Assembly: GCF_000224145.3 (NCBI RefSeq)
Contig: NC_020179.2
Coordinates: 860,571-924,570, forward strand
Length of the DNA: 64,000 nt
Direction of reading: 5' to 3'
Origin: Ciona intestinalis
Lineage: Eukaryota; Chordata; Ascidiacea; Phlebobranchia; Cionidae
This document shows positions 54,553 to 64,000 of this stretch, in pieces. The position numbers were made by a program, and so were the translations under genes. The number at the start of each line of letters is the position of its first letter. Position 1 is the stretch's first letter. The notes under the pieces were generated by a model that saw nothing but the letters and a program-made list of their open reading frames with translations, searched no databases and was not told where the DNA came from.

Positions 54553-55846
54553 AGTGATAAATCCAAATATATTTTTTTTACCATATGCGGCGGCAATCAC
54601 TTATTTCGTTCAAGCCATTTAACCTTTGCATTTTTTTGTTATTGAGCATCCAATTAAAGATGCTGTAATAGTGTGCTAAGCATGTTAACACCCCATAGCT
54701 CAAACGTGTACATTTGCCAATAGCTTAATCGGGTACATTTCTGTTAGTTTACAATTCCATGCACTTGGTAATAAATGTACATTCAATTTTAAACGCACTA
54801 AAATCTGTTGGGCTGTTATATTAATCCCTGATCAAATAAACTAATGAAGAATGTGCTAATAGAATTGTAATAATATAAAAAAAAAGATTAAACCTTATTA
54901 AAACGAAGTATCAAATAAGTTTGGTGCATATACTTTAAAACTAACACATTTTCTAGTAAATTTTTTTTGCATGTTAATAAATGAAATTGTGCCTTACTGC
55001 AAACGCATGTGTTAATTTTTGTCAAAATTTATGATAGTTTTAGTTTGGTAATATCTGAAATTTAATCTACAATACTTTGCTTAAACGTAGCACAGTTTAG
55101 CCTAAATGTCAAATAAGTTATAATTAGAATTAATTTAGAGTTAAAAAATTCTGTTATGGCACGCTATGCTATTTGGCAATCTAAAGTTACTGTAAGATTT
55201 GTGGTTATACAGAAATATAAGACAATGAAATATTAATGTCCGATTTTTGAAACTAGGTTATTTCATTTCTCCTAAAATATTATGAGAGCTGTACTAAACA
55301 AGTCCCATTAATAATAGATAAGTATTATTACTTCATACGTAAATGGCGATATAGAATGGACTTTGCTGGTTTAGGTTACAGAAAAACGGAAACAGTCCTA
55401 TTTGAACAGAAGAATAGATTATAAGATTATCAAAACAATAACACAGCCAACGACAATTTAAAAATAGATGACGGTCTGGCCGCCAGTCCAGAAATTAGTT
55501 TTGTCGTGATCGTGAATCCGTCAAGCAGAAAAATATTGTTTAAATAGTAAAGAGGCGCATGTGCATTACTTGCATATGTTATAATGCGGCAATTTTTTGC
55601 TTATAAAATAACAACTATGCAGTTTCTGCTTCTGCTGCTATCAGTCTAACGTAATATTAAAAAAGGGGCTTCTGGTGAAAACCTTTTATTTTTGCACCAA
55701 CGTTTAGTCTGCCATACGCGTGACATTATCAGGCTATAAGGCTACTTTTAGTCATATTCCGCCCGTAAAGGAGCATAGACAGCAAACTTTCGTAAGACTA
55801 ACAAGTCTATATATAAATAAAATAACTATTTTAAAGGAAAGTAATA
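54553..55846. other. Intergenic stretch between SQOR and the receptor gene
   Basis: AT-rich, holding the SQOR 3' UTR and, at its right end, the receptor 5' UTR. A short palindromic element relative (ACCAACGTTTAGTCTGCCAT) is at 55700. The long frame 55720-56007 overlaps the receptor signal-peptide exon in another frame and is not a gene. Confidence 0.5.
54770..54775 (+). promoter_or_regulatory. Possible poly(A) signal of SQOR
   Basis: AATAAA 218 bases after the stop. Another candidate is at about 54834. Confidence 0.4.
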
Positions 55847-58800
55847 ATGAAAGCTCGATATGGTGCCGTGAAAATCTTGTTTCTAACTGTTATTTTAAAT
55901 TGGATAACTTACTTTTCGCAAGCGGCAAGAGGCGGAAAAGCTGCGACGAAAGTTGGCGTTACCGCCATGAGCCAACAGGTGGTATTAATGTAATCGTTTT
56001 AATATAAAGAGTAATATACTTTTATACAGTTAGGGTGGGGTAAGATGGGACACCTTTTTATTCTATTTTCTCGTCCTATTTAGCAAAACAGAAAGAACAT
56101 TCAAAAGAATTATAAAACCGTATCCTCACGACTCCCATAGACCGTTGTTAATTGTTTAAAACACGATCAGCAGAATATTTGGATATTACGTGCTATAGGT
56201 GTCCCATCTCCCCCACCGTATACTAGTTGTACCGTCGGGTAGAATAAAAGTGTCAGGACCAAATCCCATATTCTGAATCGTGTTTGGAGCAGTTAACAAC
56301 TTTCTTTTAAAGTCGCGAAACTACGTTTATATAATTCTTTAAATATTCTTTGCTTAGCATCAAACAAGACGAGAAACGAGAATGAAAATGTTTCACATTA
56401 CCCCCACTACTATAGTATTGGACGCATGTATACAATTTGCTAGTTTAACCTTTTATAAGTTTTTCGGAGATCCACAAAATTACTAAAATTAGGATATTGC
56501 TACATGAAAATGTTGATTACTTTCAATCTCATAAAAGTAACAGCGCAACATGAAAGCGGTAAAAGCGCAATTAAATAAATGAATGTGACTTTATTTATCC
56601 ATGCGTGCTAGAAGGGAAACTGCCGAAGGTATAGGATAGGCGTCCTAATACCTCACTTGAATATTGATTACTTTTGTAGCCAATCTAGATTAGTCTTGGA
56701 ATAATTAGTCGTCTTCCTGAGCACTTGATTGTTAACTTCATGTTTTACTACAATACAACGTAGTTTTGTATTTATATATTAGGATGGGAAAATGAGACAC
56801 CTTTTCTTTCTATTTTCTCGTCCCATTCAGTTAATCAAAAAACATTCAAGGAATTATATAAACCGTATTCCCACAACTCCCATAAACTGTTGTTAATTGT
56901 TTAAAACACGATCAGGATATTTGACTATTATGTGCTCAAAGTGTCCCATCTTTCCCATTATACTGTACCTACATAGTATCATGTAATCTACGTATACCTC
57001 AAACCGCTGTTTATGCATATTATATACCACACGCAATTCTGCTTGATATGTTTATGACAGGTCTATAAATTATTTAATTCTTATAATTTAGGTCTCGGGC
57101 GCTTCCACAGATTCAGCCGCATCTCAAACTTATGACCCAGCGAACCCGACTTTGCAACAAAGTTTCAATATTTCTTTGGCGAGAAATGTTATGCAAGCTC
57201 TTAAGTATAAACTTATGATTAAAGGAGGTTAGTGGTATATGCGCTTCATACTTTAATGTTACAAGGTTCGAAACTCGACGCTGCTACCATTGTGGTTATG
57301 ACCAATGTGTCGTCATAAGGAAAGCCATTAAACAATATTACGCCAATCTATAAGTCAATATATTGCTTGCATTTGCAACAAGACCGAATCAATTACCCAC
57401 AAATAAGCTGCATACTTGATTATTTGGGCAAATCGGACGCCCCGCCCCTGCCAAAACGCTACATAAAACATCCCAAAGACTGCGTTGCACTACTCCGCTC
57501 TGAACGGTAACACTTCAGGTTTATCAACCAAAATCCACGACTTTATTTGACACATTAAGTTGATATTTGTGTAAAATGTATGATCTATTTTCTATAGGCT
57601 ACGACAAATCCGTACGACCAGTTAAAAACGCCACACACCCTGTGTTTGTGTATGTTGATTTCAGCTACATTCAGGTAAAATTCCTCAAAACTATCTTTTA
57701 TTTCGTTTTAAATCGTATATCACTCAGCTGCTAAACATGAATGAAAAGGACCAAGTTTTAAAAAGCTTACTGAGGTATAGGCTGTTTTGGGTTGACGAAT
57801 TCTTAACTTGGAACCCGGAAGAATTTGATGGAATTAAAAGCGGTAAGAAAGACCAGCAGCGCGTTTCTGTAACAACTTATATGATGCCTGTTAAAAATAT
57901 AAAGTGTTTTGTTTTTAAAAGTATTATCCAACTTACCCCGCAGTACTATAAGAAATTTATAAAAAAGAATAGGAAATTTGCATTTAAACTTGCAGTTCGT
58001 TTGCCGGCGAACAGTTTTTGGATTCCAGATGTTGTATGTTATGAGGAGACGGGCGTTATGGACTACACACCTCGTATTCCTTATGTCGAAATCAACAACT
58101 TTGGTCTTGTAAGATTTCTCCAACCTGTTGCATACGAAACAACATGCAGTGTTAACATTGCTTACTTTCCATTTGACCAGCAGGCAAGTGAATAAGTTTA
58201 AATGAGACCTTAATCCATGTTTACCATAGAAGGCGGTTCGTTATATTTTCTGGTGTTCTATTTCATATATCATGTGTTCGCTTTAACTTCATTTGTGAGT
58301 GTTTTGGTTTTGTAAGTGATTGCTTTTTTTGTTTGTTTTTTCCTATACCAACACTTGAATGAATGTAACTTATTTTACCCTCGCGTGGCCAGAAAAAAAC
58401 AGTCGTTATAACATGGGTTTAACACCCCGTCCCAGCTTTTACCATGTATGTTACTTTGTGGGTGAGGACAACTCGAAGTTATTACAGAAAACGTATAAGA
58501 CAACCTATTAGTAACCACTGGGTTGGAGTAAATACCGTTAATTAGCGTGTCCAACCCACACGCTATGGCATATTATCTATCCAATGACTACTCCAGCCCA
58601 GCGCCCCCAAAACCACTGTTTTACGGTAAAAGATATAATCATAGATTTAAAACCGGATGCACGCTTCAACTGCCAGCAACTTTGATAAAAAAGCTGCTAT
58701 AGCACTCATGCTGGTTTGTGACGCATTTAATTTTCAGTGACGCAGCCTTTTCTAAACAACATTACGTCAAACTGTCAAAACCGTCGAAAAAGATTATACA

Positions 58801-61800
58801 CAGCACATTAATATTAATTGGGTATTAACCACATGCCGAATTGCTACATTGCCTTTATACGATAAAAGCGATACGGTTTAGGAAATATGGGATATAATGT
58901 TACAGGTATCCGTTACCCCACAGTACTATATAGCCGATTTTGTCACGAACATCTTAAAATTTATCAAAGTGTATAGATAGGTAAAAAGCGGAGAAATTAC
59001 GACATGCATTTTCAATGTTCATATTATATTATAGACATGCACGCTCACATTTACTTCTTGGACATTTCCTACATCGAGTTTGGATCTGATGTCCAAGCGA
59101 TCAGCAGATCAGATGCAAGGCGATATCCCGCTGTATTACGTTGCGACTGGGGAATGGTTGCTGGATAGAATCGCTATTGTAAAAGTGGTAAACGTCTAGC
59201 TTATACTGTTCATGATTTATGGATGAATTTGAGCGATACGTGTCCGTTGCATGTACACGTTTCATGTTCATGTAATAGTGTATGTTTCAACCAATTTCAA
59301 TGCATATTAAATGAGCATTCTTTTCATTTTTTGGGTGAAAATTTGAAACGATTAAAACAACACAGCGCAGGTTGCAATCTTCTTTAGCTTTTGTAACTTT
59401 CTTCATGCTTTAACACAAAGGTTATATTTTTGTACGGGACGTTTTTCTGAAATTGTCCTATTATATAGACTGTAATCGCTAACTAAACAATTTATACAAA
59501 AGATTGGGACCTAAATAAAACACCTATTCAACCAGAACCTTATTTACATGCATTCAAAATGCTATGAATCTTTCATGAATTGAATGTCTCTCTAAAATTA
59601 AACGTGTGTTTTTTTTAAACCAACGTTTCGTCTGGCACGCGCTTAAATTAAAAACCTGGCCACTTTTTGGCGCATGCTGTCAGACGAAATATTGGTTTTA
59701 TTAAAACTGACTTTATTAGAAATAATATATGATATTAGAAATAATATATGATATTAGAAATTACATATGATATAGTAGCATGATATATTATAGGGCGTAA
59801 AAGATGAGACACCCTTTTGTTCTATTTCCTCATCCCATTTGGTAGTAAACAAGAACATTCAAAGAATTATAAAACCGTATTCTTACAACTCTAAAATTAC
59901 GTCAATAATTGTTTAAAACACGATCGGGAAATATAAAAAAAAAATGCGAAAGGTATTCCACGTTATCCCACAGTACTATAGTAGGGTGGGGGTATGCTCA
60001 CGGCTCCCATAGACCGCTGTTAATTGTTTAAAACAAGATCAGGATATTTGGATATTGTGTGCTAAAGGTGCCCTATCTTCCCCTATCCTACTATATATAT
60101 ATGTATCATATACCTTGTAACGTTTTATTTTCAATCTACATTAATTGTTGTTTGTTGCAGTCGCAAAGTTTCTCCACCGTTCTCCCTGCAGATGGTGATA
60201 ACTCGTCCAGCGAAATGCGGGAAGAACAATTCATTTTTATGAATCCTCAGAAAAAAGTTGCTGAAGTTCACCCAACTCGAGATAAGGAACATCACTGGTA
60301 ATTTATATTAAATGTAACTTGCTTTGTTCTCGCGTGATCGGAAAACGACAGTCGTTATAACACGGGTATTCTGCATGTTTCATACACCACGTGCCAGCTT
60401 ACAAGTTACCATGTTATTTTATGGATGATTATTTGTGTTGTTGAAGACCGTTAGATTTCTAATCGTCATCATCACGTATTTTTGCAGGTCCGATGTTCGA
60501 TTCACTCTAACGTTTCGCAGAAATTCTTCCTTATACATGCAGGTATTTATACCTTCCTTATACATACAGGTATTATAAGTCTTTAGAGAAGCACAGACCT
60601 ACATATGAAAACGTTATAATGATAATACATCAAAAGGATTTTAAACCTACAAGTTGACTAATCGTTGTTTAATATGTTTTGTTTCGTCTTCAAATATGTT
60701 CAAGTAGAACATAATATGGCTTTTAATAATATTAAGCGGAATAAACCTGAACAAAAATAAAAAGCGAGGTATAACCATTCAAAACCAGGTTGTAGATTAG
60801 TTAATCAAAATAATTCTGTTTAAATGTAAAGTGTATTTATATCTATTTTAGTCAAGTAATATAAAGTCAAAAAGTCACCAAGATATAGGGCACTACATAT
60901 ATAATTCATTACCTGCAACGTCTAACGCTTGCCCCATCCACAGAGCATGGTCTTCCCAGCTATTCTTCTCACAACGATTTCTCTTCTTGGTTTCTATCTT
61001 CCTCCAGACAGCGGGGAAAGGATCGGGCTTCAGATTACTATTATGCTCACGTTCATGGTGGGTATATTCGTATATATATTTCCTGCAGAAGTATTTGTCA
61101 TATTAACAACATTGTTAATCAAACTTAAAACAAAACAAAACTTTACTTGTTGTATTTTTCTGACGTTTTTCACTAACTTTCTGTTCTACAAAAAATAAAA
61201 ATAGCTTTATATATTTTATTGTACCTGTCCAATTTTTATAAAACTTTCATTATGTATATTAGAGTGTATATATAGTAGCTCGAATTCATAACTACCAGGT
61301 ACGAGCAATGTCTATAGCACAGTTGCTTAGGGGTGAAAAACAGTATGTTACGATCAAATCATTTGTTAAAATAAAGTGCACATAACGGCTGTCATTTACC
61401 CGTCACGCGAGGATAAAGCAAGCTGCATTCATTCATTCTTTCATTCAAATATATTTTATTTTTTATACAGTAATTATACTACAGGTATTTTTACTCACTG
61501 TCGGCGGTATGTTTCCTGCGTCAACTGGACCTTACTTGGGCATTTACTTCGTTCTGTGCATGACGTTGCTTGCAATTAATATTCTTATGACTGTACTGGT
61601 GCTACACCTGCATCATATGCCGTGTGAATCAAAATCTATAGAAAGCGAAGGAAAGGTAAAGTTAACATTAGGGGTTATTATTTTTTTATGCAGTACTATG
61701 GGCAAAAGTCGGATACCGTTAGGACCTAAACCCCATATTTTCTGATCCTTTAAAACATGGAAATGAAAGGGGACAAAAAGCGTACGATTTTACTGTGATG

Positions 61801-63173
61801 CGATGTAGGCACCCGTGTAATAACACCGATAAAGTCGAGAATTTGCATCCATTTAAAGAGAACAAAAAATGCATTTTTTGCATTGATTTAAATAAAACAC
61901 AGAATGAATATACACCGAATTCTTTCAGCACGATGTGTTTGCAGAAAATTCACCGTTTCAAACTGACCGCCATACCAAGTTGGATTCGTCTGTGTCTTTA
62001 CATGACACGAAAGCATTCTGATCTAAGTGAGTTCAAGTTGGAAGATGAGATCATTCAAGGCGCAAGCACTGTATGTAAACCAAAGTTTTGTAAACAAAAC
62101 AAAACTTTAATGTAGAACTTTATTTTTAGGTGCAGAACACAGCTTTTTCCCAAAACTAAAAGAATATACCTAAACATTTGTTTTCGTTTAGACACTGGAG
62201 GAACAGGTGTATGAGAAATGTCAAATATCTAGATAAAAAAAGATATTGTTCATTTGTCGTAACATCTTTACGTTTCACAAATAATTTTCCGACGGCATGT
62301 GTTTTAACTTATTTACAATTATGACAGACGTCGTCTGAAAAAGGTGACAGCCCAAAGAGCGAATCGCCAAGATCTGTCGATCGCGAGCTCCCTCTAACGG
62401 TGGCAACATTATCTCACGACAACGAGTCATTTGTGCACGATTACATCAGCGTCGATAGAGATAAAGTTAGAAATCGGAACAAGACGGCTTGGAAACTTGG
62501 CGATTCTGAACTGAAACCAGTTGATATTAACGAAGAGAGTCAAAACGTTGATTCTAATGAACCAGTACAAGCTACGAACTTTAACATAGGTACGATTTTC
62601 ATTGTTAAGCATGGCCTTACAGCTTGGCACACTGGGGTCTAAAAATTGCACAATTAAGAGCGGAGTAAAGCGTTAATTTGAATCAAATTGATCAATAATA
62701 CAGAGGAAATATCTTTTTTATTTAAAAATAATATTCTGGTTGCTCTAATGACATTTTTAACTCTTCAAATGCGATAGCGAAGATTAAGTTAATTAGCGCA
62801 ACAAGAAAAACGTAGTTAGCAGCACAACGACGATTGTCAAATTACACCATGAATAAGCAACAGAAATAATGTTTCACATTTTACAGATGAACCGACGACT
62901 TTACCTAGAAAAAGAGAAATCCCTCTTCTTAATGAATTAAACAACGCATTGGGTTCCATACACGAAAGTATGCAAGTGATGTCTCGGTACCTCAGCTACC
63001 ACAATAAAGGATTGAAAGAAAACAAGTTAGGAGAAGCAATGCACGACAAGTGGAAGTCGCTGGCCCGGGACGTTGACTTGATATGCTTGCGGGTATATGT
63101 GGGACTGTTGGTACTTTTCCACATGGGTATTGTAATAGCTGTTCTTGCAAGTCAAAACTTTAACGCGCAATGA
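55847..63173 (+). CDS. Nicotinic-type Cys-loop receptor subunit, non-alpha
   Basis: Ligand-gated cation-channel subunit. Exons 55847-55978, 57092-57227, 57598-57674, 57728-57842, 57996-58183, 59035-59187, 60161-60297, 60488-60542, 60944-61057, 61485-61655, 61945-62070, 62328-62589 and 62887-63173 join in phase to 650 aa. The signal peptide is VKILFLTVILNWITYFSQA. The ligand domain starts LKYKLMIKGGYDKSVRPV and includes TWNPEEFDGIKS and LPANSFWIPDVV. The Cys loop is C204...C218 with 13 residues between (CSVNIAYFPFDQQTC). The vicinal Cys pair of loop C, which defines alpha subunits, is absent. M1 leads to FYLPPDSGERIGLQITIMLT, where GER at the M2 foot fits a cation channel. M3 is LGIYFVLCMTLLAINILMTV. 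After a long cytoplasmic loop, M4 (VYVGLLVLFHMGIVIAVLA) ends the protein. The intron after exon 5 has a GC donor. The loop-C region is divergent, so partner and ligand are uncertain. Confidence 0.93.
56024..56223 (-). mobile_element. MITE copy in receptor intron 1
   Basis: AGTTAGGGTGGGGTAAGATG at the left, GTGTCCCATCTCCCCCACCG at the right. Confidence 0.85.
56226..56415 (+). mobile_element. MITE copy, subfamily 2, back to back with the previous one
   Basis: ACCAAATCCCATATTCTGAA and AAAGTCGCGAAACTACG in the interior, CACATTACCCCCACTACTAT at the right. Confidence 0.75.
56775..56968 (-). mobile_element. MITE copy, third in receptor intron 1
   Basis: ATTAGGATGGGAAAATGAGA at the left, AAGTGTCCCATCTTTCCCAT at the right. 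Confidence 0.85.
58355..58600 (-). repeat. SINE copy in receptor intron 5
   Basis: GAATGAATGTAACTTATTTT, CCTCGCGTGGCCAGAAAAAA and CCTATTAGTAACCACTGGGT. The head is decayed. Confidence 0.75.
58868..58933 (+). mobile_element. MITE remnant, subfamily 2
   Basis: GAAATATGGGATATAATGTT and TATCCGTTACCCCACAGTAC remain. Confidence 0.5.
59610..59705. repeat. Palindromic element
   Basis: CCAACGTTTCGTCTGGCACG at the left is mirrored by GCTGTCAGACGAAATATTGG at the right, around a 40-base centre. A related half-site lies at 55695-55725. Confidence 0.75.
59783..59978 (-). mobile_element. MITE copy, subfamily 2
   Basis: TATAGGGCGTAAAAGATGAG at the left, CGTTATCCCACAGTACTATA at the right. Confidence 0.8.
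59979..60095 (-). mobile_element. MITE copy with internal deletion, adjoining the previous one
   Basis: GTAGGGTGGGGGTATGCTCA joins left end to centre directly. The right end is CCCTATCTTCCCCTATCCTA. Confidence 0.8.
60308..60425 (-). repeat. SINE 3' part in receptor intron 7
   Basis: TTGTTCTCGCGTGATCGGAA, AACGACAGTCGTTATAACAC and ACGTGCCAGCTTACAAGTTA. Confidence 0.8.
61380..61450 (+). repeat. SINE 3' end with CATT tail
   Basis: ACGGCTGTCATTTACCCGTC and GAGGATAAAGCAAGCTGC are followed by several CATT units. Confidence 0.7.
61693..61760 (+). mobile_element. MITE left fragment, subfamily 2
   Basis: GTACTATGGGCAAAAGTCGG and GGACCTAAACCCCATATTTT, then it stops at TTTAAAACATGG. Confidence 0.6.
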
Positions 63174-63205
63174 GATCTTTTAGTATTACACCAGTGGCAA
63201 CGTAG

Positions 63206-63397
63206 AGAAGAGTGGGAGAAGATGGGATACCTTTTCATTTGATTTTATCGTCCCATTTGGTAGTAAACAAACAACATTCAATGAATTATAAAACCGTATC
63301 TTCACGACTTCCACAGACCGTTGTTAATTGTTTAAAACACGATCACAATATTAGGATATTAAGGCTATTATGTCCTGTCTTTCCCCATTCTACTGTA
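63206..63397 (-). mobile_element. MITE copy downstream of the receptor stop
   Basis: AGAGTGGGAGAAGATGGGAT begins about 30 bases after the stop codon. The right end is ATGTCCTGTCTTTCCCCATT. The receptor 3' UTR may include it. Confidence 0.8.
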
Positions 63398-63874
63398 TTA
63401 ATTAGACTAACATTAACGTGTATTAATTTGAGCTTTCCGTATGTGAAAATATATTGAATTTTTGTTTACGCGCAAATCATTAAAAGTTTTAAGCTAATAA
63501 TTAGGTTGCACAATGATATAGCTTCGGTTGTATAATACTGAACTTTGGAAGATTACCGTTTTGGTTATGATTGTGTATGTTTCACAATGAAACACGCCCA
63601 CAACGGTATAGCAGTATTATAGGATATAATGCAAACGGTCTAACCACTGAACCACAGGACCGAAGCATTTTGATTAGTGTATAAGCCTATGTTTCAGAAA
63701 GCACACGATTCGTTTTGCGCCATAAGTGTTAAAGGGAAATCCCAAGACCTTACTCATCTTATATTCGTTACATCCGCTAAATTACATTTACACAACAAGA
63801 GTATCACATATTTGGAATATTATTTTATTTTGTTGTATTGCTCAACTGTAATGGCAACATACGGTTCATCTACT
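63398..63874. other. Intergenic, nothing recognised
   Basis: AT-rich sequence between the MITE and the tentative terminal exon. A decayed SINE-head-like word (CGGTCTAACCACTGAACC) lies at about 63636-63655. Confidence 0.4.
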
Positions 63875-63978
63875 TTAATAGTAGTAGCCATGGTCTTCCA
63901 CCGGCATGTTACTCATCATGTTTTCCAAGTCGTTATCGTAGTAGTAGTTATCGTAATAATTTCCATGGTGCCAGAAAT
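63875..63978 (-). CDS. Possible last coding exon of a gene beyond the right edge
   Basis: After an acceptor-like TTTTTAATAG, a minus-strand frame reads DFWHHGNYYDNYYYDND, then LENMMSNMPVEDHGYYY and a stop. Tyr/Asn/Asp-rich tails of this kind end some RNA-binding proteins, but no domain is visible. It could equally be chance in a GTAGTAGT-rich tract. The product is unknown. Confidence 0.3.
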
Positions 63979-64000
63979 CTATTAAAAATACTTGTATGCA

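Noticed and set aside
55720-56007. 95-codon plus-strand frame
   Set aside because: Overlaps the receptor signal-peptide exon in a different frame; the receptor frame has a clear start and donor.

Overview
The window looks like nuclear DNA of a tunicate, most likely a Ciona species. It is AT-rich, with compact spliced genes full of short GT-AG introns. One short inverted-repeat MITE family recurs about every 2 kb, a tRNA-derived SINE family is dense, and the proteins are animal families (TIF1/TRIM, Cys-loop receptor, SLCO, CNTNAP-type fibrinogen domain). The species call is inference. There is no sign of prokaryotic DNA, CRISPR, rRNA or a functional tRNA gene. One 50-base assembly gap lies at 6591-6640.

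Layout. (1) 1-1296, minus: first two coding exons of an organic-anion transporter (SLCO/OATP) that runs off the left edge. (2) 5711-7830, plus: a carbonic anhydrase with a GPI-type tail, whose catalytic middle is lost in a repeat array and the gap. (3) 25904-9087, minus: a complete 26-exon TIF1-family gene (RING, two B-boxes, coiled coil, Q/P-rich middle, PHD, bromodomain). My exon model closes in frame at 1185 aa. (4) 29525-26775, minus: a six-exon secreted protein of 309 aa with an orphan N-terminal domain and a CNTNAP-type fibrinogen-like domain. (5) 31305-31685: the 3' end of a LINE. (6) 35259-32298, minus: a Golgi-type DXD glycosyltransferase (GT32-like, 386 aa). (7) 48139-37448, minus: a 21-exon gene for a 1098-aa protein I cannot assign. 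(8) 48807-48475, minus: a dithiol glutaredoxin in one coding exon. (9) 49656-54552, plus: sulfide:quinone oxidoreductase, 10 exons, 440 aa. (10) 55847-63173, plus: a non-alpha nicotinic-type Cys-loop receptor subunit, 13 exons, 650 aa. (11) 63978-63875, minus: possibly the Tyr-rich last exon of a gene lying beyond the right edge.

The space between and within genes is mostly young and old non-autonomous elements: about 30 copies of the MITE family in two subfamilies, many SINE copies with two kinds of 3' tail (one shared with the LINE), two hAT-like elements with clear target-site duplications, minisatellites and foldback repeats. Glutaredoxin and SQOR are divergently arranged about 850 bp apart, and both act in glutathione/sulfide redox chemistry. 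The other genes show no evident functional link.

No clear-cut new multi-gene system is visible. The items most worth following are the secreted fibrinogen-like protein with its unknown N-terminal domain, the unassigned 1098-aa protein, a pre-miRNA-like hairpin beside a TIF1 splice site, an in-frame duplicated splice donor in the receptor gene, and the transposon families. All exon models come from reading splice signals and phase by eye, without transcripts.
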